The position numbers were made by a program, and so were the translations under genes. The notes beneath the pieces were generated by a model. It ran no database searches and was not told where the DNA came from. It was given only the letters and a program-made list of their open reading frames with translations. This document shows positions 14,601-24,640 of a stretch of 64,000 bases of DNA, piece after piece. The stretch is taken from contig CM119266.1 of NCBI GenBank assembly GCA_051294375.1, positions 535,132 through 599,131 on the forward strand, written 5' to 3'. The stretch is from Paraspadella gotoi (lineage: Eukaryota; Chaetognatha). Positions within the stretch are counted from its first letter, which is position 1. Each line of letters starts with the position of its first letter.

Positions 14601-17600
14601 AAAGAAGACGGAGAGGAGCAGAACGAGGCCGAGACAGAAGCAGAACTCGGAGAGTCGCCGGATGCCGAGACCCACGCCGGAGACTGTGGAGATGGTGGCG
14701 ATGATCGTGATGCACCACACGATGATCACCTTTCGGGGTGGATGGATGGGGGGCGGTGGGAGTAAAGAGTGAAAAATAAACAAATAGATATAAACAGACA
14801 GACAGGCAGAAATATGAACAAAGATAAAAAGATAGAAAAACGGAGATGTTTCTAGTAGGCAGTCAGACATTTAAATCTGAAGACAAACTGACTAACAGAC
14901 AGAAAGACAGGCAAGCAGACAGACCACCAGTCAAAAAGACAAGACAATCAGAAGAAAATGAGAAAAATAATCCGCGCCCGAGCCGGATTGGTAGGGAAGA
15001 GCGGAAAATTAATCTGTGAGCTGTGTGCCCCCTTCCACACCCCCTCTCATATCTACTTGCGCGATGGTCCCCATGACGAGATTCTCCGGGTCGAAGAGCT
15101 CGAGTCCCTTGTTGATCTGCATGGCGCCGAGGCCGAGCGAGGTGCAGACGCCGAAGAGAGTCGTGAAGATAGAGATTGTATCGATCGCGTCGCCGAACCA
15201 ACCGAAAATCTGAGTTTAATCAATACTGTTAGAAAATGACAAGAAAATGGGGATTTATTTATTATATTATTATTATTATAAAATGTCATATCCAAAGATT
15301 GACTTTCGAGTGGGCAAAAGGGAGGCATCATTTTTTTAAGTTTTAAGTCGTTTAAATAATATTCATTTTATTAATTTCAATCGATTTAGATTTGATTGAT
15401 TTTAGTTTTTTTTTTATTTAGATAGATTTTGATTATATAAATTCAATAATTGACTTTAATTATTTGCCAGATTTCATATAGGGTAGCGTTGATTAATCAA
15501 AAAAAGGTTTAATCAAATTGGTCGAGTGATTTATATATTTATTGATTTATATATTTATATATTAATTATTTTCTTTATTAATTTCTAATTTGCTCATTTA
15601 TTTGTTCATTTACTTGTTTAATTATTCGTTCATTTATTTGATATAGAGTGTCATAGTAAAACTTAATCAAATTTGGATGGACGGACCTTGTCCCCGATGA
15701 GTGGCCAGAAGCAAGACTTGATGGTGAGCGGGAGTCCCTTGCGATAACCGACGAGACCCAAAATGGCACCAATGATAGAATACACGATCCAACCATGGAT
15801 TCCCCAGTGGTACAGGGTCACGTTCATTGCGACCTTGAGAAAAATACGAGATACTAGAATATGAATAAAAATTATGTCATATGTGTTCTGGGTTGTGAGT
15901 TATTAAACTTTTAAAAAGCAAACATAGTACTTTATACCTTTTTTGATAGTATGTACATTTTGTATTTTTGTTTTTAGTGTTCTTTTTCAGTGTCTTCCGA
16001 CCGCGGCAAACAGGAACACGCGTGTCAATGCAGTGACGGGCAAAGTGTACATCAAGCTGTAGTAGCGTGCGAGGACAGCGACTAACCAACCAACTTAACA
16101 GTACCAAGCAGACTTGTGACCTTGCTGTCAAGTGTGTTGTCGGGCGATTGGTATCAGTTCGACCAAGTAGCGATGGAAGATAGGACAGAACCAACGAAAG
16201 CAGACTGAACCGACCGCTGGACCTGCCCGCTAATGTGCTTGTCGGGCATTGGTGGAATTTGAATGGAATTTGAATTGAATGACCAAGGAGAAACGGACAG
16301 ACAGACATGCGCAACTAACTGATTGACCAACTCACTGGACCTGGGCCAATGTTTTTTTGGGGCATGGTGTAATCGACCAAGTAGTGACAGATGGACAGAC
16401 AGACCAACTAACAGACAGGCCAAAACTCGCTTACCTGGGCCAATGTGTTGTCCGGCTAGTGTGTAGTCGACCGAGTAGCACTCTTCAACGTATAGTGAAT
16501 AAAACTTGTCGGCGGACGCCGTAAAAGAAAAGTCCGACGCTGACGGCCGCCAAGAAAGAACATGAAGAACCATGTGACATGTCGTTGTATTCGGGCACGT
16601 TCGTCGTCTTGAGGGAAAAAAAGACTAAGTGAAATGAGAGGGTAAGATTAAAACAGGGGAAGGGCTTTTTCATCGCCATTACTGGAATCTTATTTTATTA
16701 AAACTTTGTCTTTTAAATAATATCTGATGTCTCAATGCTGAATATAATTTCAAAAATTACCTTCAAAACATAACCTGTTTGTGACTGCAACCGATTGTGT
16801 TAATTTAATACGACAACAACGAAAACGACAACAAAGACAACAACGACAATACACCAACAACATTAACAACAGGGACAACGAAAAAGACGAAAAAGAGACG
16901 CTGCGACAACGACGATAAATACGATGACGACAAAGACTACGACGATGATGACGACAACAAACAATAACCTGTAATTACAATGTAGTTTTTCAGAGTTGTC
17001 ATTCTGACATGGCAATTTGATTCATTGATAGTATTTCCTCGTAGCAAAGACCAAGGGAATAAACCATCAATGAAACTCGGTAATTACCTTTTTCCCAGTT
17101 TTATCTGCGAATACTTGGAGAAGTAAAGCCAAATGAAGAAGAGGCCCAAATATCTTGGAGACCAATGTAAAGCCAGGTTAAATAGGTCCGTCACCCAAGC
17201 CTGATTTCGAACCGGGAGGGGGGGCGTTAGAAATAAATTAACCGAAAAAATTAGTTCGGAACGGCTCGTCCACCTTGGCCACTTTGAAGCTGCGCCGGCG
17301 TTTGGATCGATGATGCAGCCGAGGATGAAAGCCCAGAATGATGAAGAATAGCGAGGAGAGTCACGATTGGGTTAAATCTTTTTTGGGGAAATGGGCGGGG
17401 GGAGGGGGGAGAGAGAAAGAGCGAAAAATCGGAAAACAAAAAAGGAGAAAAAAGAAGGCAGAGCATAAAACGGATTCAGAATAGAGGAAGTAAAAAAAGG
17501 AGAAGTTTAAATAAAAGGAATGAAAAAGAAAAAGAAACGGGGATAAACAATTAAACATTTTGATGATATCATTCCTTACAAAAAAAACCAGCTTTTCTTC

Positions 17601-20600
17601 TCTCTTTTTNNNNNNNNNNNNNNNNNNNNNNNNNNNNNNNNNNNNNNNNNNNNNNNNNNNNNNNNNNNNNNNNNNNNNNNNNNNNNNNNNNNNNNNNNNN
17701 NNNNNNNNNCCTTAATATCTAATGCAGGCTATACCTGCCCCTGCTAAATCCTAATACCTTTTTAATATTTATCTGGAGACAATTATCTATCTTGCTTGCA
17801 AATTTTGAAGGAAAAGTAGTCACTTGCGCAGGTCCTTGGTGGGAAGCGTGACGGTTCCGTTAAGAGTGTCGTTGCTGGATAATAAAGGGAATTGTCTATT
17901 ACTTTATTTTTCAATTATTTACATGAAATCTGAATTATGAGCATGGGATCAACAGAGCTACTCCAACTTAATTTCTAATAATTTCAAATGGAGTTAATAT
18001 GGTATATAATCTCTGATCTAATAACGTGATTGTGAATAGTTGTTCCAAATTTAAAAATTGGTTTATATTAAAAATATATTTTTAAATATTTTTGTTATTA
18101 TTCTTTGATTTTTATCTTCTTCGAATGTGTAGACGGTTTATTAATTAATTTTGCGGACATCAACCTGCATTTTTTCTTCTATATTGCTTCAATTCTTTTG
18201 AGTCTCTCTATTTTGCAAAAATATTAAAAAAAATACTTTTAAACATATTTACGATAAAAAAATCGAAAAAAACACTTGTTATTTTGTTGAAGAGCAGGTG
18301 CAAGTAAAGATCTAGTGGGTGCAGATAAAATTTTTTGAATGTTCCTTTGTCTTGTTTTGTAAAGCCCTCTAGTAGAATAGAGTAAAAATACAAAGAAGAG
18401 TTAATAGGACTGTTCTTTTATTTCAGAAAAGATATACTTAAACTAAATTTCATTGCTATCGCTACTAAATCGCCTATGTGTTTTTAAACGACGACGCTCT
18501 CTTTTTTTTCTGCGTGAGCCATCTGCATTTACTTTAAGCTCAAACCGGGTGTGCATAAAATCTTGCTGATTTGTGTTACGGAGCCTTATCCATCACCAGG
18601 CTTGTAAGCGATGCAAGTGCAAAATCTAGTGGCGCTGACATGACACGTACAAAGCAAATTTTCTATAGAGATTTAAAGAAACAGCTATAGAAAAAACATT
18701 CAGCAAAATACCCTTTTAGTACGGTAGCAAAAAGTCTATAAAAACGGAAAAAAACAAATTGAAAAAAAACATTTAAGGTGATTGTAGGACAAACAATATA
18801 AGATATTTCAGGTGCCAACAACGGTCTTAGCACATCTCTATCTCTTCTAAGTCCTGCCCTATTCACCGTCCAGGCGATCCGAAATCCGGCAGCCGGGACT
18901 CGGGTTGTCGTTACAACAACGCTGAAATAGAATCCGATGCTTCTGGTCAGAGAAGGATGACGGGCACATTTGACCTAACTATCTCTTCTCCCCGATGACC
19001 CACCGAGTTGCTACCCTGCAGAAAAGGGAACGAACGCGAGAGGCAGCAAGACACGGGCAGCCGAGACAGGAAGCCCGAGTCCATAAGCTCGGGAGAGTCG
19101 CCGGGAATGCGCCCGAGACCCACGCCCCCGGTGTGAAGCAGCCCCTGTGGACCCCGGTGGCCCCGGCATGGATCGTAGAGCTGCAAACACCACCCGTACT
19201 GATCCCGGCAAACCTCCCTACCTTTGGGCGTGCCGCTTGTGATGCAGAATGGCGGCCGGCTGCCGAGCCGCAGTAGACCTTCTGGGTAAGTACCCAATCA
19301 GATCGTGACGACATAATTACAACAAATAGATATAAACAGACAGACAGGCAGAAATCCTCACATGGAACCCAAAGATACGAGAGTAATCAAAGATAGAAAA
19401 AACGGAGACTGTTTCTACGTAATGGCAGTCAGTTACTATTTAAATCGACTTGAACACAACTGCACTAACAGACAGAAAGAAAGCAAGCAGGACCAGACCC
19501 ACCAGATCAAAAGCAGTGAGACGACCGGGCGGGGGGACCCGCATCCAGCAAGACGCCTCTGCCAAGACCCAACCCGTCAGACAAGGTCAACCATGAGCAA
19601 AACGAACTTTCCTCTCACGAGGCTCACTTCTGCCTCCGGCGGAGGGACGATTCTCTCCCAATGACAGCGCCGGCTCGCCTTGACGGTTTACGGGTAAGAG
19701 GGCGCGTGGATTTAGGCATAGATTGAATTCCTTCGTTTGAACGCTCCAGTGCTCCATTGTGCCCCCCCCCTACTCCACACGTCCACCTCTCCTGCTCAAT
19801 CTACTTCGCGCGCGATTCCCCAGATGATTCGAGATCTCTTCCGGCGGACTCCCGAAAGAGTTCCGAATCCCTTATCTCGCATCTGCATTGGCGCCCCGTA
19901 CTGCGCCCGAGCGAGTGCAGACGCCGGAAGAGAGCTCGTCGAACAGATGCGCATGATGTGTATCGCATCGCCGTCCGCCCTTATCTCATATCTCTCGAAA
20001 ATCTGAGTTATTAAATCGAATACTCGTTTAGTATAATATATATATATATGTGGATGTTAATTTATTCATTATTATTATAAAGTTCACTATTCCAAAAGAT
20101 TGACGTTTCGATCCTGTGGGGTCCTATTACAGGACGATCACTCTTTTAATAATTTATAGTCGGGGTAAACATAACTATATTTCTTTAACATTACAACTCA
20201 GGGATTTAGATCTTGATTGATTATTTTTCTTTTCTATTTTAGCATAACTTTTTTATTCTATTAATCCACAACATAAGTAATATTTTAGTATTCATATAGC
20301 CAGATACTCACAATACAAGAAGTGAACATACAATACTAGAGTAAAAACACACTACTTCTATATCTCAAATAGACGGAGTATAAGAGAATATATAACAAAA
20401 TCTTGACTAATATATTATCAATCAAACACTAAGCATATACACCACAAAAACAATATAGAAATCCTACCAAGAAGGCGCAAAGACATATATAAAAAAAATA
20501 TATATTATCAGCATAAATAATAAATAAACTATATATAAATAAAAAGATACACACATATGCAGTATAAAAAAGAAAAATAAAAACGACAAGTAAGACCCTA

Positions 20601-20800
20601 AACTTAATAAATACTAATATCTAAAATAAAGCAATAGGCACCATAGAAATAAGATAATCCTGTCGATCTATCACATATATAAACCTGAGAAAAATATACC
20701 AAACACCACGGAAATTAACAAGATAGAAGAAAAGATAGAAAAAACAGTATTATATGAGGATAAAATAAAAAAAAGACAAGAAAAAAAAAAACAAAAAAAG

Positions 20801-20838
<38 letters not shown>

Positions 20839-20860
20839 AAACATCAGAAACAAAAAAAAG

Positions 20861-20893
<33 letters not shown>

Positions 20894-23532
20894 AAAAAAA
20901 GAAGAGATAAAGCAAAGTAAATGTACAAAACAGATAAAAATACGAAAAAACAAAAACTAAACATTTAAATTCAAAAACAAAAGTAATACACACATTACAG
21001 ATAGAGAGAAGAAAAAATAAAAAAAATAAAGAACAAAAAAAAAAACCAAGACAAAAAAAAAACAAAAAAAGAAATATATATTAAAAAAAAATTATTATAT
21101 AAAAAAATAATATAACGATAAAAGAAAAAGGAAACGACGATAACCTAGCAATAGGAAATAAAGAATATCTCATATCTTGTCGCGTCCAGGCTCTGCCCGG
21201 CACCTATGTGAATTTATCTAAGACTTTAAAAAAGGGCATTAGGACATGATCAGTACTGTAGATCACCTTTTTTCTGAATACGTATGTACATTTGTATTTT
21301 TAGTGCTTTCAGTCTCGAGTCCGGGCACACCGTGCCACCACAGCACTCACACGGATGCGCTAGGGATCCACATGACTGTGTGACGGGCCAAAGTGTTAAA
21401 TGCAGACTGAGTAGCGCGATGCGCACAGACTACACCAAGCCAACACTGAGACCAGCCAACCAGACTACACCTGTCGACCTTCTCAATGTGCTCGTGTTGC
21501 TCGCGGCACTGTATAGCTCCGACGCCCAATACTAGCGATGAGGAAGGATGCGGACAGACCAACGAACAGACCTGACGACTTCGCCTGACCTGCGCTTAAT
21601 GTAGTTGCCGGGCATGTGGCGGTGGAATTGAATGGAATTGAAGTTGACCATGGACCAAGGCTAAAACGGGAGCGAGACAGAAATCGCCACACTAACGAGC
21701 TGTGACGCTTGACCCAACAGTCAGCCTGAACTGGGCACATGCTGTTTTGGTTTGGGGGGCGAATTGAGCGTGTTAACTCGCAACCCCACACGTAGTCTGA
21801 CCAGCGTCATCATGGATCAGGACAGTCACCGCCAACTACAGACACGACCACTCGTCCCCTGACTCTGCCTCGGCCAATGTGCTTTGTCACGCACGCTATC
21901 GTGTAGCNNNNNNNNNNNNNNNNNNNNNNNNNATGTGTTTTTTGGGGCATGGTGTAATCGACCAAGTAGTGATAGATGGACAGACAGACCAAGTAACAGA
22001 CCGACCAACTCGCTGACCTGGGCCAATGTGTTGTCGGGCATGGTGTAGTCGACCGAGTAGCGACTCTTCAACGTATAGTGATAAACTGGTTCGGCGACGC
22101 CGTAAAAGAAAAGTCCGACGCTGACGCCGCAAGAGAAGAACATGAAGAACCATGTGACATCGTTGTATTCGGGAACGTCGTCGTCTTGAGGGAAAAAAAG
22201 ACTAAGTGAAATGAGAGGGTAAGTTAAAAACAGGAGAAGGGCTTTTCATCGCATTACTGAATCTTATTTTATTAAAACTTTTGTCTTTTAAATAATATCT
22301 GATAGTCTCAATGCTGAATATAATTCAAAATTACCTTCAAACATAACCTGTTTGTGACATGCAACCGATTGTGTTAATTTAATACGACAACAACTAAAAC
22401 GACAACAAAGACAACAACGACAATACAAACAACCATTAACAACAGGGACAACGAAAAAGACGAAAGAGACGCTGCGACAACGACGATAAATACGATGACG
22501 ACAAAGACTACGACGATGATGACGACAACAAACAATAACCTGTCATTATAATGTAGTTTTTCAGAGTTGTCATTCTGACAAGGCAATTTGATTCATTGAT
22601 GGCATTTCCTCGGAGCAAAGACCAAGGAAATACCATCAATGAACTGGTAATTACCTTTTCCCAGTTTTATCTGCGAATACTTGGAGAAGTAAAGCCAAAT
22701 GAAGAAGAGAGCCCAAATATCTTGAGAGCCAATGTAAAGCCACGTAAATAGGTCCGTCACCCAAGCCTGATTTCGAAACGGGAGGGGGGCGTTAGAAATA
22801 AATTAACCGAAAAATTAGTTCGGAACGGCTCTGTCCACCTTTGGCCACTTTGAAAGCTTGTCGCCGGCGTTTGGATACGAGATGCAGCCCGAGCGATGTT
22901 GGAGAGCCCAGGATGATGAAAAGAAGGCTCGAGCGAGAGTTCACGCGATTGGGTTAAAATCCTTTTTGGGGAAATAGAGGGGGGGGGAAGGGGGCGAGAG
23001 AGAAGAAAGAGCGAAATCGGAAAAACGGAAAACAAAAAAAGGAAAAAAGATAGACGGACAGAGCATTTTAAGAAAACGAGAACTTCGAGTAATAGAGGGG
23101 ATAGTAACAAAAGCAGAGAAGCTGAAATAAAAGAATAAGAAAAGAAAACGAAACCGGCGTTGATAACCAATTAAACATTTGATGATAATCATTCCTACGA
23201 AAAAACAAACAACCCCAGCTCTGTATCTTCAAATCACCTCGAAAGGGCCCGAGCCTCCACCAGAGGCTCTTGTCGACGATCTCATCGGTATCGCCCCTCA
23301 AGCGCACAAAATCCCCCGGCCGCTGGACAATCCGTCCGCTCGAGCGCCGGTCCAGGCTAACCATGCCTTCTTTCGGCTCGTACATCGCCGGCGGATCCAC
23401 GTAGGGCCACTTCTCCGCGGCGCCGTAGCCACGCGACGCCGCGATCGCCACCGACGGCGTCGAATCGTTTCCGGCGCCGTTGTGGCGATAATAATCCTCG
23501 GCGTCGTAGGCGTCGGGTTTTTCCAGAGTCAT
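2618..23532 (-). CDS. BCCT-family (betaine/carnitine/choline-type) transporter, exons 1-10, C-terminus beyond the left edge
   Basis: A multi-pass plasma-membrane carrier for betaine-like osmolytes by family. Exons on the minus strand: 1 23532-23238; 2 about 22960-22839 (indels prevent a clean reading); 3 22766-22655; 4 22184-22018; 5 15833-15687; 6 15209-15057; 7 14729-14541; 8 3687-3513; 9 3287-3180; 10 2844-2618. Apart from exon 2, all junctions are GT-AG and phases agree (e.g. exon 8 phase 1 to exon 9 to exon 10). Diagnostic motifs are [44 protein letters not shown] (the TM4 Trp-Trp-Tyr aromatic cage), [35 protein letters not shown], and [18 protein letters not shown] then [11 protein letters not shown] (TM8 signature). 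Exon 1 is a hydrophilic cytosolic N-terminus; exon 10 adds a Cys-rich loop. About 565 residues are visible; later TM helices must lie left of the window. The ATG at 23532 follows a ttccccag acceptor, so a 5' UTR intron is likely. Introns argue against bacterial contamination. Intron 7 is about 10.9 kb. Substrate is inferred. Confidence 0.88.
3870..4545. repeat. Duplicated AT-rich block R1, first copy
   Basis: This block (cut by gaps at 3876-3885 and 3968-4185) matches 12995-13497: both run from attaaaaaaattaat through a long gap to ggggtatctgaatccgctct. The second copy has small indels. Either a dispersed repeat or a redundant assembly copy inside BCCT intron 7. Confidence 0.7.
5563..5867. 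repeat. Dispersed repeat with AATT core, copy 1
   Basis: Begins caagtttgagcaaacaatgt, passes through a long attaatta array, and ends aaaagaagcataatcaatta. The same start, core and end recur at 35872-36046 with a shorter array, so this is an interspersed family with a variable internal microsatellite. Confidence 0.75.
6246..6530 (+). pseudogene. Gag-like fragment of a Ty3/gypsy-type retroelement
   Basis: An intact 94-aa frame reads [13 protein letters not shown], then [21 protein letters not shown] and a [14 protein letters not shown] segment, ending in [14 protein letters not shown]. The pattern 'LP.FWP....LWF...EAQF......T....YVV.AL' is the N-terminal part of gag in many animal Ty3/gypsy elements. 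The frame stops at 94 codons and no zinc knuckle, protease or polymerase follows, so it is a truncated relic or an isolated gag exon. It sits inside the TTAA-bounded element. Just upstream, 5940-6060 contains two copies of a ~57-bp unit (gctctcgttaagg core). Confidence 0.65.
6690..7560. other. Right part of the TTAA element, no gene seen
   Basis: AT-rich sequence with only short frames such as 7322-7525, which has no recognisable motif. Confidence 0.4.
7600..7960. repeat. Duplicated block R2, first copy
   Basis: Matches 17708-18060: both contain ccttaatatctaatgcaggc and end in gattgtgaatagttgttcca. Differences are many small indels. See the finding on redundant copies. Confidence 0.75.
7975..8440. 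repeat. Duplicated block R3, first copy
   Basis: Matches 11620-12025: gataaacgga, agggattg and ccgtcattaataaact occur in the same order. Both copies are noisy relative to each other. Confidence 0.7.
8440..11620. other. Long AT-rich intronic stretch, no gene seen
   Basis: Lies inside BCCT intron 7. It contains homopolymer runs (8575-8630, 8730-8760), a short CT run near 9095-9120, and a purine-rich AAGA stretch (9690-9890). Frames here are low-complexity or lack any family motif. The texture resembles uncorrected read sequence. Confidence 0.5.
11620..12322. repeat. Second copy of R3 running into a copy of R4
   Basis: 11620-12025 repeats R3; 12005-12322 then repeats 13791-14070 (R4), including ctctctattttcc, a poly-A run and a gaagagcag/ggtgcaa segment, with extra inserted bases. 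It ends at the gap at 12323. Confidence 0.75.
12323..13790. other. Cluster of assembly gaps with islands of sequence
   Basis: N runs at 12323-12422, 12570-12902, 13067-13255 and 13498-13790. The islands between them are AT-rich; 12995-13497 repeats block R1. No gene can be read. Confidence 0.95.
13791..14210. repeat. Block R4, cleanest copy
   Basis: Recurs at 12005-12322, 18066-18470 and, inverted, near 29270-29630. Landmark: gaagagcaggtgcaagtaaa and agccctctagtagaatagag. Lies in BCCT intron 7 just downstream of exon 7. Confidence 0.8.
15840..17609 (-). pseudogene. Redundant, frame-broken copy of BCCT exons 2-4
   Basis: Minus-strand copy of exon 4 (about 16610-16440), exon 3 (about 17200-17090) and exon 2 (about 17370-17260). 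Compared with 22018-22960 the differences are mostly single-base insertions spread evenly over exons and introns, and exon 4 is out of frame. It ends at the 100-N gap 17610-17709 where exon 1 would come. Most simply a poorly polished duplicate of the same locus, though a decayed tandem paralogue is possible. Confidence 0.75.
16030..16440 (-). repeat. Minisatellite derived from the end of BCCT exon 4 and its splice donor
   Basis: Roughly 94-118-bp units, each with a version of caatgtgttgtcgggcatgg, tcgaccaagtag and gacagacagaccaactaac. Unit starts are near 16130, 16229, 16347 and, in exon 4 itself, 16441; a degraded unit lies before 16130. Read on the minus strand the unit begins with the exon's last ~12 codons ([12 protein letters not shown]) followed by its GT donor. 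The same array occurs at 21540-22017 and, inverted, at 26510-27050. Confidence 0.8.
17610..17709. other. Assembly gap of 100 N
   Basis: Round-number gap separating the exon 2-4 duplicate from block R2. Confidence 0.95.
17710..18470. repeat. Second R2 copy joined to another R4 copy
   Basis: 17710-18060 repeats 7618-7960 and 18066-18470 repeats 13815-14210; R3 is skipped between them, unlike in the 11.6-12.3 kb copy. Confidence 0.75.
18470..21907 (-). pseudogene. Noisy duplicate of BCCT exons 6-7 and flanking introns
   Basis: Minus-strand counterparts of exon 7 (about 18920-19230) and exon 6 (about 19800-20010) are recognisable by order and by fragments such as atccgatgctctggcagaga and cagacgccg, but insertions and substitutions destroy the frame. 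Exon 5 cannot be read. 20220-21180 is mostly A-rich low-complexity sequence, including long A runs (20790-20890). The error texture is worse than in the 16-kb copy. Confidence 0.65.
21540..22017 (-). repeat. Exon-4 minisatellite, copy adjoining the clean exon 4
   Basis: Same units as at 16030-16440, interrupted by a 25-N gap (21908-21932). The unit next to exon 4 (21933-22025) is clean and 93 bp long; exon 4 begins the next period. Confidence 0.75.
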
Positions 23533-23539
23533 CTCGCGG

Positions 23540-24036
23540 TTTTTAGGGAGAGATGGCGCGACTGGGGAATTTGAAAGATCATTTGTCGTTTTATTTAAAA
23601 AAAAAATAAAATGAAAACAGATTGATAGAAAAGTTGAAAACAGAAGGATTGAAAATAGAAAGAAAGAAAGAATCAAAAAAAAGCAAAAAAGATGAGAAAA
23701 TATTCATAAAAAAACTAAAGAAAAAAGAAAAAAGAAAGAGAGAAAGAAAAAAAANNNNNNNNNNNNNNNNNNNNNNNNNGAGCCTCAACTAAAAAATCTT
23801 TCGACCTAACCTCCCGCTGCTCCGCCACTCCCCAGTTTTCCACTTTTTCTTTTTTAATCAACCTGAGTCAAACCGTTGTTCTCTCGTATAGATTCATTCT
23901 ATTTTCATTAGAGGGACCGAAACTTTTATTGTAACAATAAGTTTTGACCTTAAATTGGTTACGGGGAATTCTTCTCGAAAGTTATTTCCATTTCAGATTC
24001 TATCCCCACATCAGTGCTCTGTTTGTTTTCTTTGTC

Positions 24037-24069
<33 letters not shown>

Positions 24070-24640
24070 ACCTCTCTCTCTCTCTCTCCGTCTCCTCTCT
24101 CTCTCTCTCTCTCTCTCTCCATCTCTCTCTCTCTTCTCTCTCTTCCCCTCATTTCGTGTCGAAAATGGAATTGCTGAAATATTAGGCAGGGATTGACGTG
24201 GGTTGTCTCGCGACACAGTTATCCAATTGACGGATTGCAAAGCTAATGTTCGACGCAAAACATGAATGAAAAAAATTATAAACAATTTTAAAAAATCATT
24301 GAAACTCGACTAAAAATTTTAAGGAATTGTTAAAAACTTTTCTGCGAATGCAGATCGATTTTTTTTTTTTAAATTTTTTTTTATCTCGGGAGTTTTTTCA
24401 ACACAAACCTTTCTCTACTTCGTGGCACTGAGGACTGCTACAATTATTAATGGAACAAAAATTTTTGAACTGCCACAAATCGGCGAAAAATTAAACAAAA
24501 AAAAAAAAAAGGTAATTTAAATTTTCCTGGAAGAATTAATAAACATTTTTTTTTCCTCTTTTGTCGAAATAAAAATCTGATTGCAAATGTGAATGTTCAC
24601 AGTCGGGTTATGATATATGGGTACATTTTTCTATTTTTTT
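23540..24640. promoter_or_regulatory. BCCT upstream region and palindrome spacer
   Basis: Contains the presumed 5' UTR acceptor, T/A-rich sequence, a 25-N gap (23755-23779) and a (CT)n run at 24040-24145. It separates the left arm from the inverted right arm starting near 24620. Any BCCT promoter should lie here, but I see no convincing core element. Confidence 0.4.

Noticed and set aside
14220-14870. A 216-codon minus-strand frame
   Set aside because: Only the stretch matching BCCT exon 7 (14729-14541) is coding; the rest is intron read through.
20671-21065. Phe-rich frames
   Set aside because: Translation of long A/T runs in noisy sequence.
22374-22586. Val-rich 70-codon minus frame
   Set aside because: Made from an acgaca/acaacg-type repeat in a BCCT intron; no start context or homology.
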